This document shows positions 6,239 through 16,504 of a DNA stretch of 35,054 nt, piece after piece. The DNA is taken from NCBI GenBank assembly GCA_035995165.1, contig DASYKU010000083.1, positions 1 through 35,054 of the forward strand, given 5' to 3'. The notes below the pieces were generated by a model, which did not search any database, was not told where the DNA came from, and worked only from the letters and a program-made list of their open reading frames with translations. The DNA is from Mycobacteriales bacterium. GTDB lineage: Bacteria; Actinomycetota; Actinomycetes; Mycobacteriales; CADCTP01. Numbering within the stretch: position 1 is the stretch's first letter; every line of letters starts with the position of its first letter. Made by a program: the position numbers and the translations under genes.

Positions 6239-7804
6239 TCAGGTCCGATCCGGCGTGACCGCGACGAGCAGCTCCGGCATGCGCAGGACGAGCCGCCGGG
6301 CCGCGAGCCGCCGCCCCACCGCCGCCAGCCCGAACCCCCACAGCGGCCCGCCCAGGAGCACCGCCAGCACGACCAGCGGCTGCGAACCCCAGACCAGCGC
6401 GGGCACGCCGACCGGCAACGCCAGGACCGCGGTCACCAGCGAGCCCAGCGCCCAGAGCAACCCGGCCAGGCACCCGCGCCCCGCCCCCGGCCCGGCGAAC
6501 GCGGCCCCGGCCTGGTCCGGCACCGGGTACGGCGCCAGCACGCTGAGCATCGCCCCCACCGCGAGCCCGGCCCCGAGCACGGCCGCCCCGGCGCCGAAGG
6601 CCAGCGGGATCGCCGACAGCGTCCGGGTCACGATCGCCAGCGCGGTCGCGGCGACCAGGATCCAGACCAGGGTGACCAGCGCGGTCGCGGTGTTGCGGCC
6701 GGCCAGGTCGGTCCGCGCGTCCCGTTCGGTGCCGGTGGTGACGATCGTCAGCCAGAACGCCGACCCCTCCGGCCCGAGCTGGTTGAACCCGAGCGAGGAC
6801 ACCAGCAGCGCGCTGAACATGCCGGCGACCACCGGGGCGAACCGGCCACCGGCGGCCAGCAGCGAGAACGCCGGTACGGCCAGCCCGAACACCATCATCT
6901 GCAGCCAGCTGAACTTCAGCCGCGGCTCCCGCCAGGCGTAGCGCAGGTCCTTGCCCGCGACCGCGCCGAGCCGGTCGTCCGGCAGCAGCCGCAGCAGCCC
7001 GACCCGGCGCGAGCGGGCCTGCTCGGTGGACGCGTCGACCATCGTCAACGCCGCGCCGAGCGCCGTGTACCAGCCGACGAGCAGGGCGGCGACGGCGACG
7101 GCGGCGTACAGCAGCTCCAGCAGGGAGACGGCCCAGGAGCCGGCCGACGCGTCGGCGACCGAGCGGATCGCGGCCCCGGGCGGGGTCCAGCGCAGCACCG
7201 CGCCGATCTGCTGCAGCCGGGTCTCGTCGACGTTCTGCACGAGGACCCGGGGCAGCTGCGCCGCCAGCACGACCAGCACGCCGACCAGCACGGCCAGGTC
7301 CCGCCCGCGCCGCGACCGCAGCAGCCGGGACAACGCCGACGTCGTCAGCCGCCCGAGCAGCAGGCACATCGTGGACACCAGGACGAAGGCGACGAGAGCG
7401 ACGGGCACCGCCGCGGCCGAGTAGACGACCGCGCCCACGCTCACCCCGAGCATGAGCACGGTGAGGATCGGTGGCACCCCGAGGAACGCGGCCACCAGCA
7501 ACCCGGTCAGCAGCCGGTCCCGGCGGATCGGCAGCAGCGCCAGCCGGCCCACGTCCAGGGTCTCGTCCACCCCGAACGCCGCGATCGGCACGGTCGCCCA
7601 GCCCAGCGCCAGCCCGGCCGCGATGAGCTCGCCGATCGAGGCGGCGGTCCGGGGCTCGTCCCGGAACACCACCAGCGCGATCCCGACCAGGCCGACCGTG
7701 AGCAGGCCGAACACCAGCCCGAGGAGCACCAGGACGAGCCGGGCCGGCGTGCGCAGCGAGGCGCGCAGCAGCCGCAGCTTCAGCCGGACGAAGAGCCCAA
7801 CCAC
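6239..7804 (-). CDS. ABC-2 type transporter permease
   Basis: A 521-residue, very hydrophobic protein with about ten to twelve membrane segments, for example LVLVLLGLVFGLLTVGLVGI near the N-terminus and VLVVLAAQLPRVLV in the middle. It is the membrane half of an ABC exporter: its GTG start lies inside the end of the ATPase gene (25-base overlap), with GGGGAG just upstream. An N-terminal basic run (RLKLRLLRASLRT) precedes the first segment, as usual for these proteins. The substrate cannot be read from the sequence. A 123-base gap separates it from the dioxygenase-like gene on the same strand, so the two may be separately transcribed. Confidence 0.85.
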   Translation of the reverse strand: MVGLFVRLKLRLLRASLRTPARLVLVLLGLVFGLLTVGLVGIALVVFRDEPRTAASIGELIAAGLALGWATVPIAAFGVDETLDVGRLALLPIRRDRLLTGLLVAAFLGVPPILTVLMLGVSVGAVVYSAAAVPVALVAFVLVSTMCLLLGRLTTSALSRLLRSRRGRDLAVLVGVLVVLAAQLPRVLVQNVDETRLQQIGAVLRWTPPGAAIRSVADASAGSWAVSLLELLYAAVAVAALLVGWYTALGAALTMVDASTEQARSRRVGLLRLLPDDRLGAVAGKDLRYAWREPRLKFSWLQMMVFGLAVPAFSLLAAGGRFAPVVAGMFSALLVSSLGFNQLGPEGSAFWLTIVTTGTERDARTDLAGRNTATALVTLVWILVAATALAIVTRTLSAIPLAFGAGAAVLGAGLAVGAMLSVLAPYPVPDQAGAAFAGPGAGRGCLAGLLWALGSLVTAVLALPVGVPALVWGSQPLVVLAVLLGGPLWGFGLAAVGRRLAARRLVLRMPELLVAVTPDRT

Positions 7805-8550
7805 CGCAGCTCCCCGGTGGCCGCGTCCCCGGCCCCGACCAGCGCCAGGAACGCGTCCTCCAGCGACCGCCCGCCCCGGACCTGGGCGATCGGGCCGGCC
7901 GCGACGACCGAACCCTTGTGCAGCACGGCGACGGTGTCGCAGAGCCGGTCGACCAGCTCCATCGCGTGGCTGGAGAACACCACCGTCGAGCCGGAGCGGG
8001 TGTAGCGCTCCAGCACCTCGCGGATCACCCGCGCCGACACCGGGTCGACCGCCTCGAACGGCTCGTCCAGGAAGAGCACGGCCGGGTTGTGCAGCAGCGC
8101 CGCGGCCAGCCCGATCTTCTTCCGCATGCCGGTCGAGTAGTCCGCGACCAGCGTGTCGGCCGAGCCGGCCAGGTCCAGCACCCGCAGCAGCTCCGCGCCG
8201 CGGGTGTCGGCCTCGGCCCCGGGCAACCCGCGCAGCCGCCCGGTGAAGCCGAGCAGCTCCCGCCCGGACAGCCGCTCGAACAACCGCAGCCCCTCCGGCA
8301 GTACGCCGCAGCGGGCCTTGGCCGCGACCGGGTCGGCCCAGACGTCGTGCCCGGCCACCCGTACGGTTCCGGCGGTCGGGCGGACGAGGCCGGTCGCCAT
8401 CGACAGCAGCGTGCTCTTGCCGGCACCGTTCGGCCCGACCAGGCCGAAGAAGCTGCCCTGCGGAACGGTCAGGTCGACGCCCGCCACCGCGACGGTCGGT
8501 CCGAACCGGCGGACCAGGCCGCGGATCTCGACGGCAGGGGCGGGGGGCAC
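7780..8550 (-). CDS. ABC transporter ATP-binding protein
   Basis: A 256-residue ATPase subunit with Walker A GPNGAGKST at 39-47, the signature YSTGMRKK near 142 (a variant of LSGGQ common in ABC-2 exporters), Walker B AVLFLDEP near 160 and the switch His in VFSSHAMELVD. It pairs with the overlapping permease gene and would energise its transport. The start is GTG at 8550; I see no clear ribosome site, and the gene diverges from the SGNH hydrolase gene across 87 bases. Confidence 0.92.
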   Translation of the reverse strand: MPPAPAVEIRGLVRRFGPTVAVAGVDLTVPQGSFFGLVGPNGAGKSTLLSMATGLVRPTAGTVRVAGHDVWADPVAAKARCGVLPEGLRLFERLSGRELLGFTGRLRGLPGAEADTRGAELLRVLDLAGSADTLVADYSTGMRKKIGLAAALLHNPAVLFLDEPFEAVDPVSARVIREVLERYTRSGSTVVFSSHAMELVDRLCDTVAVLHKGSVVAAGPIAQVRGGRSLEDAFLALVGAGDAATGELRWLGSSSG

Positions 8551-8599
8551 GCCCCGATTGTTCCCGATGGTCCGATCGGCCGCCCGCGGCGGGACTGGT

Positions 8600-8605
8600 T
8601 AGGGT
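8600..8605 (+). promoter_or_regulatory. -10-like box TAGGGT before the SGNH hydrolase gene
   Basis: TAGGGT in the divergent gap would place transcription start about 25 bases before the GTG, leaving room for the GGGGGAGG ribosome site. No convincing -35 box is visible. Confidence 0.4.
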
Positions 8606-8637
8606 GCTGCGGTCCGAGGTCGAGGGGGAGGTCAGGG

Positions 8638-9405
8638 GTGATCCGCAGCTTCATCGCGCTCGGCGACTCGTTCACCGAGGGCCTGGAGGACGAGCTCGGT
8701 CCGGCCGGGCGGCACCGCGGCTGGGCCGACCGGGTCGCGGTCGCGCTGGCCGCCACCCAGGGCTCGCTCCGGTACGCCAACCTCGCCGTCCGGGGCCGGC
8801 TGCTGGACCAGGTCGTCGCGGAGCAGCTGCCGGTCGCGCTGGAGCTCGGGCCTGACCTGGTCTCCTTCCATGCCGGTCCGAACGACGTGCTCCGGCCCCG
8901 CGCCGACGTCCCGGCCCTGCTCCGGCGGTACGACGACGCGGTCGCCGCGCTCGAGGCCGCCGGCATCCGGACCATCCTGTTCACGGTCGTCGAGCGCACC
9001 GGCGCCGGCCGGACCGCCGACCGGCTGGCCGAGCGGTTCGCGCTGTTCAACGACGGGGTCCGGCGGACCGCGGCCGCGCACGGTGCCGTCCTGGTCGACC
9101 TGGCCGCGGTGCCGGTGCTGCGGGACCGGCGGCTCTGGCACTCCGACCGGCTGCACCTCGCCCCGGAGGGGCACGCCCGGGTCGCCGCGGCCGTGCTGGA
9201 GGCGCTGGGCCTGGAGCGGTCGGACTGGTGGCGCTCGGCCCTGCCGGGCTCGACCCGCGCCACCCGGCGGGCCGCGCTGGTCGCCGACGCGCGCTGGGTC
9301 CGGGTCCACCTGCTGCCCTGGATCGGCCGCCGGATCCGCGGCGTCTCCAGCGGCGACGGCGTGCCGGCCAAGCATGCTGAGCTGGTCGAGATTATTCCCG
9401 ACTGA
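8638..9405 (+). CDS. SGNH/GDSL-family hydrolase
   Basis: A 255-residue esterase/lipase-type hydrolase of the SGNH fold, with no signal peptide, so probably cytoplasmic. Block I is GDSFTEG with nucleophile S11; block II has the oxyanion Gly in NLAVRGR (G53); block III is GPND with N82; block V is D170-RLH173. The C-terminal 60 residues (from about WWRSALPG) form the Arg-rich extension seen in many actinobacterial members. The start is the GTG preceded by GGGGGAGG; the frame continues upstream antisense to the ABC ATPase gene, and I reject that extension. The substrate is unknown. Confidence 0.88.
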   Translation: MIRSFIALGDSFTEGLEDELGPAGRHRGWADRVAVALAATQGSLRYANLAVRGRLLDQVVAEQLPVALELGPDLVSFHAGPNDVLRPRADVPALLRRYDDAVAALEAAGIRTILFTVVERTGAGRTADRLAERFALFNDGVRRTAAAHGAVLVDLAAVPVLRDRRLWHSDRLHLAPEGHARVAAAVLEALGLERSDWWRSALPGSTRATRRAALVADARWVRVHLLPWIGRRIRGVSSGDGVPAKHAELVEIIPD

Positions 9406-9436
9406 TCTGGTAGGGAATTGGTGGTACCAAGGGATC

Positions 9437-9925
9437 ATGACCGTCACCGATGAGCTGCTCGCCAACAACGCCGAGTACGCCGCCAGTTTCACCGGCCCGC
9501 TGCCGCTGCCGCCGGCCAGGCACGTCGCCGTCGTCGCCTGCATGGACGCCCGACTGGACGTCTACCGGATCCTCGGGCTGCACGAGGGCGACGCCCACGT
9601 GATCCGCAACGCCGGGGGCGTGGTGACCGACGACGAGATCCGTTCGCTGACCATCAGCCAGCGGCTGCTCGGCACCATCGAGATAATCCTGATCCACCAC
9701 ACCGACTGCGGGATGCTCACGTTCACCGACGACGACTTCAAGGCGTCGATCCACGCCGAGGTCGGCATCAAGCCGCACTGGTCGGCCGAGGCGTTCTCGG
9801 ACCTGGAGGCCGACGTCCGGCAGTCGATGGCCCGGATCACGACCAGCCCGTTCGTCCCGCACACCGACTCCGTACGCGGGTTCGTGTTCGACGTCGCCAC
9901 CGGGAAGCTCGACGAGGTCAAGTAG
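9437..9925 (+). CDS. beta-class carbonic anhydrase
   Basis: A 162-residue enzyme that interconverts CO2 and bicarbonate. It belongs to the short actinobacterial beta-class (Rv1284-like). The zinc ligands are C35, H88 and C91 (HTDCGM), and the D37/R39 catalytic dyad lies in CMDAR. IRNAGG at 56-61 is the family's second signature. Zinc in this class may also be bound by D37 in the closed form. The gene starts 31 bases after the SGNH hydrolase with AAGGGATC upstream, so the two may be cotranscribed. Transcription ends at the strong hairpin shared with the convergent glucanase gene. Confidence 0.93.
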   Translation: MTVTDELLANNAEYAASFTGPLPLPPARHVAVVACMDARLDVYRILGLHEGDAHVIRNAGGVVTDDEIRSLTISQRLLGTIEIILIHHTDCGMLTFTDDDFKASIHAEVGIKPHWSAEAFSDLEADVRQSMARITTSPFVPHTDSVRGFVFDVATGKLDEVK

Positions 9926-9931
9926 CACGGG

Positions 9932-9971
9932 CTGGAGGGGTGCCGTCCCGCTGCGAACGGCACCCCTCCAG
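9932..9971. terminator. bidirectional terminator hairpin, 15-bp perfect stem
   Basis: CTGGAGGGGTGCCGT pairs perfectly with ACGGCACCCCTCCAG across a 10-base loop. It fills the gap between the convergent carbonic anhydrase (stop at 9925) and glucanase (stop at 9973) genes, so it can end both transcripts. Confidence 0.85.
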
Positions 9972-9972
9972 G

Positions 9973-12900
9973 TCAACTGATGTTCAGCGTGAAGGTCGTC
10001 GTCGTGTTCTTGATGTCCTGGAAGTTGTTCGCCTCCCGCAGCGTGTGGAAGGTGGCCGAGCCGACCGCCGGGCCCTGACCCGGCTCGGGCAGCTCGTTGA
10101 CCCAGATCCCGAAGCCGGACTTGGCGTCGAACGCGTCACCGCTCTTCACCGCGCCGCTGATCGAGATGTTGGTGAACACGGTGTCGGTCACCGGGTTCTG
10201 CGGCGCGCTCCCCACGTAGTTGGTCTGGAACATGATCCCGCTGTACGTCGGGTCGACGATGTCCACATTGGACACCCGGATCCCCTGGAAGACCTTCGAC
10301 GCGGAGAACAGCCAGATCGCGGGGAAGGTCTGGTTGCCGAAGAAGTGCCCGCCGGCCCGGACGAACGAGACGTTGTCCACCGTGGTCGGCGGCGTCGCCC
10401 CGAAGCCGTTCATCGAGATGCCGAAGTCCAGCGAGCTGATCGTGGCGCCCGAGCCGGCCAGGGTGTCGGCCACGAGCACGTTGCGGAAGGTGTTGTTGAA
10501 GCCGCCGTAGACGGCGATGCCCGCGGCCCGCCAGGTCAGCTTCGAGGTGAGGTTCTCGAAGAGGTTGTTCGTCTCGTCGCCCGCGGCGATGTCGGTCGCG
10601 TTGAAGATGGCGAACGAGTCGTCCCCGGTGGCCCGGGCCTCGTTGTTGACGACGTGGTTGTCGGTCGAGTTGTTGGTGATGTTGATGCCGTCGGCGAACG
10701 TGTCCCGGATCCGGGAGTTCTCGATGGTGTTGTGGTCGGTGTTCGTGCCCCAGTACATGACGATCATGTGCTCGACCCAGATGTTGTCGATCGTCACGTT
10801 GCTGATGCCGTTGAAGTCGAACACCTTGCCCGGGCCGTCGATCCGGCTGGTGTAGTTGCCGAACACGGCGAACCCGCTGAACGACGACCCCGACGCCGTG
10901 GACTGGGCGCTGAAGCCGACGTCGGTGTTCTCGATCGTCGTCGGCGCGACGAAGCGGGTGAACCAGGGACCGGCCCCGACCACCCGGACCGCCTTGCCGA
11001 ACACGGTCAGCTTGCTGGAGACCGAGTAGTCCCCGGCCGGCAGGTAGACGCCGGTGAGGGTCGGGTCCTGCCGGGCCTTGTCCAGCGCGTTCTGCACGTC
11101 CTGCTGGGTGAACCCGGTCGGCACGGTCAGGTGGGCCGGGTCCGGGTTCGCGACCGGCGTCGCCTGCTCCAGGTCGACGAAGTCGATCGCGTACGACGAG
11201 GTGTTGGCCGCGTCCTTCTGCAGCCGGATCCGGTGCCCGGCCGCGACGGTCGTGCCGAGCATGAGGTTGGCCTCGTCGTAGATGTGCCGGGGGCCGGTGC
11301 CCGGGCTGTTGCCGGGCTGGGTCTCCAGGCCGTACAGCCAGGCGAAGTGGGACGTCAGGCTGATGGGCCTGAGCAGGACGCCGTCGACGTACACGTTCAG
11401 GGTGGCGTCGGTGCCGCCGCCGCCCGCGGAGTCCGGGATGGAGAAGCGGGTGACGAGCGTGTTGGTGCTGGCCCGGGTGGTGAACTCGACCGACGCGCCG
11501 GTGGTGGTCAGCCGGACCGCCTTGCGGCCGGACGCCTCCCCGGCGAGGTCGCCGATGGCCCGGTTGGGACCGACGACGGTGGCCCCGCCGCCGAGCACGC
11601 CGTCCTCGGCCTCGTACGTGTCGTACGGCATGTTGGCGCCGCGGCCGACGAACAGCGACTGCTCCACGGTGTTGTTGCCCTGCTTGATCGGCAGCTCGTT
11701 CGCGTCCGTGGCCACCGTGGCCCGGACGGTGAAGCGGCCGTTGACGGCGACCCAGGTGCCGACCGTCACCGGTGCCGACGAGGCCCCGGCCGCGATCGCC
11801 CCGGTGAACGAGCCGGCCAGCGACGCCACCGCGGTGCCGGCGTCGTTGCGGACGGTGAGCGTGATGGCGTGCGCGCCGGCGGCCGAGGCGATCGTGCCCT
11901 GGTTCTTCAGCGCGACGGTGAACGTGACCGTGTTGCCGCCGGCGGGGTTGCCCGGCGTCCACGCCGCCACCGGCACCAGGTCCGAAGAGGACACCGGCGC
12001 GACCACCAGGGTGGTGGCGCTGGTGAAGCTGTTGTTGTTCTCGTCCTGCTCGATGACCGCGTTGGCCTCGTCGACCTTCGCGATCGGCTGGTACGTCCCG
12101 GCCGTCCGGGTGCCGATGTTCGCCGGCACCGTCGCGGTCGCCCCGGCGGCCAGGCCCGCGACGGCGGCGGTGCCGACCCGGGTGGTGCCGAGGTAGAAGT
12201 TCACGGTCGTCGCGCCGGACGCCGCGGTGCCGGCGTTGCGCACCGTCGCGGTCAGCGTGATCGGGTCGGTCTCCACCGGCGCGGCCGGGCTCGCGGTCAG
12301 CGCGGTGACGGTGAGGTCCGGGTTGGGCGCGGGCACGCCGACCACCTGGAACTCGGCGATCTGGCCCCCGGTCGAGCCGCTGTTGGAGGTGATCCGCAGC
12401 TGCACGTCGGCGGCGGTCGCGGACACCGGGATCGTGACGGTGTTCCCGGTCGCGGGGTTGAATGTGTACACAGTGGACGGTGCGAGCGTCGTGAAGGCGC
12501 CGCCGTTCTGGCCGCGGCCGAGCACCTCGATGGTCTGGGTCCGGGTCGACCAGACCGGGTCCGGGTTGAGCTTGAGCACGACGCTGCTCAGCACCGCGTT
12601 CGAGCCGAGCGCGACGGTCAGCGTGTTCGGGAACGTTCCCGCGTTCGCCTCCCAGTACGTGGTGGCGTCGTTGTCGTTCGCGTTCCCGGCCACGAACGTG
12701 AAGATCGTGGACGACGCGGTGATCGGCTTGCCGATCGCGAGGTTGGACCCGGCGCCGGCGCTGCCGGTCCGGGTGACGGTGTTGCTCTGCGGGGAGCTGT
12801 TGCCGGCCGCGTCCCGGGCCCGGACGACGTACGAGACGGTGGCGGTGGCGGGCTGGGTGTCGGTGAAGGTGAGCACGGTGCCGGCGACGGTGCCGCGGAC

Positions 12901-14247
12901 GGCGCCGTTGGCGACCACGTCGTACGCGGTGACGCCGACGTTGTCGCTGGACGCCGTCCAGGTCAGCCGGATCGTGGTCGCGGTCGGTTGCGTGAAGGCG
13001 AGGCCGCCGGGCGCGGTCGGGGCGCTCGTGTCCCCGGTGGTGCCGGTGCGGGTGACGGTGTTGCTGTTGGCGGACTGGTTTCCGGCCGCGTCGCGGGCCC
13101 GGACGAAGTAGTTCACCAGCTGGCTCGCCGGCCGGGTGTCGGTGAACGTCAGCACGGTGCCGACGCTGGTGAGCAGGGTGCCGTTGGCGAACACGTCGTA
13201 GCCGGTGACGCCGACGTTGTCGGTGGACGCGGTCCAGGTCAGCCGGATCGTGTCCGCGGTCGGCTGGGTGAACGCCAGGCCGCCGGGCGCGGTCGGCGCG
13301 ACGGTGTCGCCTGTGGACGGTCCGTACGCCTCCAGCTCGGCGATCTGGGCCGCCGGCCAGCCGGTGTTGGCGGTGACGTTGATCCGGACGAAGCGGGTGG
13401 TCGCGGCGGCGAAGCTGATCGTCACGGCGTCCCCGGTCGCCGGGGTGAACGTCCGCGGCGCCGACGCGACCAGGTCGGTGAACGTCGTCCCGGTCGCGCT
13501 GCCCTGTACGGACAGGGTCTCGGTCCGGGTCTCCCAGGTCGGCGGCAACCGCAGCACGACCTGGTTGACCGGCACCGAGGCGCCGAGGTCGACCTGGACC
13601 CACTGCGGGAAGACCCCGTTGGTGCTCTCCCAGTACGTCGTGGTGTTGCCGTCGGTGACGTTGGCGGCGACCTTGTCCTGGGTGACGCTGCTCGCGCCGG
13701 CGGCCTTGCCGGCGGCCAGGTTCGGGCTGGCCGCGGCCGCGCCGTACACCTCCAGCTCGGCGATCTGGGCCGCCGGCCAGGTGGTGTTGGCGGTCAGGTT
13801 GATCCGGACGAAGCGGGTCGAGGCCGCGGCGAAGTTGATCACCGCCCGGTTGCCGTTGGCCGGCCCGAACTGGACGCCGGCGCTCGCGGCCAGGGTCGAG
13901 AACGTGGTGCCGGTCGTGCTGCCCTGCACCGAGAGCGTCTCGGTCCGGGCCTCCCAGGTCGACGGCAGCTTGAGCACGACCTGGTCGACGCCGGCCGCGC
14001 TGCCCAGGTCGACCTGGACGAACTGCGGGAAGGCGCCGTTGGTGCTCTCCCAGTAGGTGTCGGCGCTGGAGTCGGTGACGGTGCTCGCGACCCGTTCGGC
14101 CGTCGAGCTGCTGGCGGTGGCGGTCTTGCCGGCGGCGAGGTTGGGACCTCCGGCGGCCTGGGCGGACAGGGCCGGTACGGCGGTGGCGAGCAGGCCCGAC
14201 GCGAGCATCGCGGCGACCACTCCCCAGCTGAGGTGCTTCTTTCTCAT
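9973..14247 (-). CDS. secreted multidomain GH87-like alpha-1,3-glucanase (mutanase)
   Basis: A 1424-residue exported enzyme. Order: signal peptide (1-31, ending SAQAA); two discoidin/F5-8C domains (about 33-170 and 174-312); two FN3 domains (about 318-404 and 410-497); a third discoidin domain (about 500-638); two CARDB-like domains (about 642-752 and 757-868); a CBM6/35-like domain starting TYEAEDGVLGG (about 875-1030); and a right-handed beta-helix catalytic domain (about 1035-1424). D1186 (in FADGIN), D1209 and D1210 (in TGDDSFA) reproduce the 23- and 24-residue spacing that I recall for the catalytic aspartates of GH87 alpha-1,3-glucanases. The likely substrate is fungal-wall or biofilm alpha-1,3-glucan. 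AGAGGG lies just before the ATG. If GH87 is wrong, it is another beta-helix polysaccharidase of the pectate-lyase superfamily. Confidence 0.85.
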   Translation of the reverse strand: MRKKHLSWGVVAAMLASGLLATAVPALSAQAAGGPNLAAGKTATASSSTAERVASTVTDSSADTYWESTNGAFPQFVQVDLGSAAGVDQVVLKLPSTWEARTETLSVQGSTTGTTFSTLAASAGVQFGPANGNRAVINFAAASTRFVRINLTANTTWPAAQIAELEVYGAAAASPNLAAGKAAGASSVTQDKVAANVTDGNTTTYWESTNGVFPQWVQVDLGASVPVNQVVLRLPPTWETRTETLSVQGSATGTTFTDLVASAPRTFTPATGDAVTISFAAATTRFVRINVTANTGWPAAQIAELEAYGPSTGDTVAPTAPGGLAFTQPTADTIRLTWTASTDNVGVTGYDVFANGTLLTSVGTVLTFTDTRPASQLVNYFVRARDAAGNQSANSNTVTRTGTTGDTSAPTAPGGLAFTQPTATTIRLTWTASSDNVGVTAYDVVANGAVRGTVAGTVLTFTDTQPATATVSYVVRARDAAGNSSPQSNTVTRTGSAGAGSNLAIGKPITASSTIFTFVAGNANDNDATTYWEANAGTFPNTLTVALGSNAVLSSVVLKLNPDPVWSTRTQTIEVLGRGQNGGAFTTLAPSTVYTFNPATGNTVTIPVSATAADVQLRITSNSGSTGGQIAEFQVVGVPAPNPDLTVTALTASPAAPVETDPITLTATVRNAGTAASGATTVNFYLGTTRVGTAAVAGLAAGATATVPANIGTRTAGTYQPIAKVDEANAVIEQDENNNSFTSATTLVVAPVSSSDLVPVAAWTPGNPAGGNTVTFTVALKNQGTIASAAGAHAITLTVRNDAGTAVASLAGSFTGAIAAGASSAPVTVGTWVAVNGRFTVRATVATDANELPIKQGNNTVEQSLFVGRGANMPYDTYEAEDGVLGGGATVVGPNRAIGDLAGEASGRKAVRLTTTGASVEFTTRASTNTLVTRFSIPDSAGGGGTDATLNVYVDGVLLRPISLTSHFAWLYGLETQPGNSPGTGPRHIYDEANLMLGTTVAAGHRIRLQKDAANTSSYAIDFVDLEQATPVANPDPAHLTVPTGFTQQDVQNALDKARQDPTLTGVYLPAGDYSVSSKLTVFGKAVRVVGAGPWFTRFVAPTTIENTDVGFSAQSTASGSSFSGFAVFGNYTSRIDGPGKVFDFNGISNVTIDNIWVEHMIVMYWGTNTDHNTIENSRIRDTFADGINITNNSTDNHVVNNEARATGDDSFAIFNATDIAAGDETNNLFENLTSKLTWRAAGIAVYGGFNNTFRNVLVADTLAGSGATISSLDFGISMNGFGATPPTTVDNVSFVRAGGHFFGNQTFPAIWLFSASKVFQGIRVSNVDIVDPTYSGIMFQTNYVGSAPQNPVTDTVFTNISISGAVKSGDAFDAKSGFGIWVNELPEPGQGPAVGSATFHTLREANNFQDIKNTTTTFTLNIS
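12771..13328. repeat. two tandem 279-bp FN3-encoding repeats
   Basis: The units starting at 12771 and 13050 share long identical runs (for example GGGTGACGGTGTTGCT at both) and encode FN3 domains that match at most positions (TAPGGLAFTQPTA, TIRLTWTAS, DNVGVT, RARDAAGN). The period is a whole number of codons (93). Confidence 0.8.
13321..14160. repeat. two tandem 420-bp discoidin-domain repeats
   Basis: The units starting at 13321 and 13741 keep register exactly (CTCCAGCTCGGCGATCTGGG in both). They encode the first two F5/8C domains (RTETLSVQGS, TRFVRIN, WPAAQIAELE in each). The period is 140 codons. Confidence 0.8.
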
Positions 14248-14397
14248 CGCGTTCCCTCTCTGGAACGGCAGGGGGTGAGAGAAGCGGCCGCTGCACCCGG
14301 CGAGGGATCAGGACGGCGGGGGCCGGCGCGCGGAGTTCTGTAGTTGCGCGATACGATGCGCTGTTCTAGTCGCGTTGTTCGGTTCCTGCGTAAGTCC

Positions 14398-14414
14398 GTC
14401 TGAATATTGCAGAC
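14398..14414. promoter_or_regulatory. candidate operator upstream of the glucanase gene
   Basis: GTCTG and CAGAC form an inverted repeat around an AT-rich centre (AATATTG) in an otherwise GC-rich divergent region, about 150 bases before the glucanase ATG. A sugar-responsive repressor site is plausible. The 14248-14529 gap also holds a lower-GC patch (about 14340-14390) that probably contains the glucanase promoter. Confidence 0.35.
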
Positions 14415-14483
14415 GTGCCAACGAGACGTCAACGATTGGTTCAGCGCGGCACTCGATGGCCGAATCCGGACGAACCGGGTCGT

Positions 14484-14505
14484 CCACAGGCGTCCGGCCC
14501 TGTGG
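14484..14505. promoter_or_regulatory. inverted repeat just upstream of the recQ -10 box
   Basis: CCACAGG and CCTGTGG are separated by 8 bases and end 12 bases before TACACT. The position fits an operator covering the recQ promoter; no known regulator's site is recognised. Confidence 0.3.
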
Positions 14506-14517
14506 TTCGTCCGCTCG

Positions 14518-14523
14518 TACACT
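14518..14523 (+). promoter_or_regulatory. -10-like box TACACT for a leaderless recQ transcript
   Basis: TACACT lies 6 bases before the GTG of recQ, where transcription would begin at or next to the start codon. This explains the lack of a ribosome site there. No good -35 box is seen. Confidence 0.45.
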
Positions 14524-14529
14524 CGCGCG

Positions 14530-16341
<1,812 letters not shown>

Positions 16342-16373
16342 TTCCGTCCGGCCCGGGCGCGCCGGCGCGCCTC

Positions 16374-16464
16374 GCGTCTGGGCGTGGCCGGCATCGCGGT
16401 CTGGGCGTGGCTGGCCTCGCGGTCTGGGCGTGGCTGGCCTCGCGGTCTGGGCGTGGCCGGCCTC
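16374..16464. repeat. four tandem copies of a 23-bp repeat
   Basis: The unit GCGGTCTGGGCGTGGCTGGCCTC occurs four times head to tail (first copy 22 bases; copies 2 and 3 identical; copies 1 and 4 with a C for T change) in the gap between recQ and the SDR gene. No spacers, so not CRISPR. It may be a variable-number tandem repeat. Confidence 0.85.
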
Positions 16465-16504
16465 CGGTGCGGACCCGCGACCCGGCTGGGGAAGGATCGG
16501 GCGC

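Noticed and set aside
7918-8637. Upstream extension of the SGNH hydrolase frame
   Set aside because: It is antisense to the ABC ATPase gene; the GTG at 8638 has a strong ribosome site and conserved sequence begins there.
9940-14343. A 1467-residue plus-strand frame
   Set aside because: It is the antisense shadow of the glucanase gene, with a repetitive Arg/Gly/Val composition and no domains.
16374-16464. Possible CRISPR array
   Set aside because: The 23-bp units are directly adjacent with no spacers and there are no cas genes.
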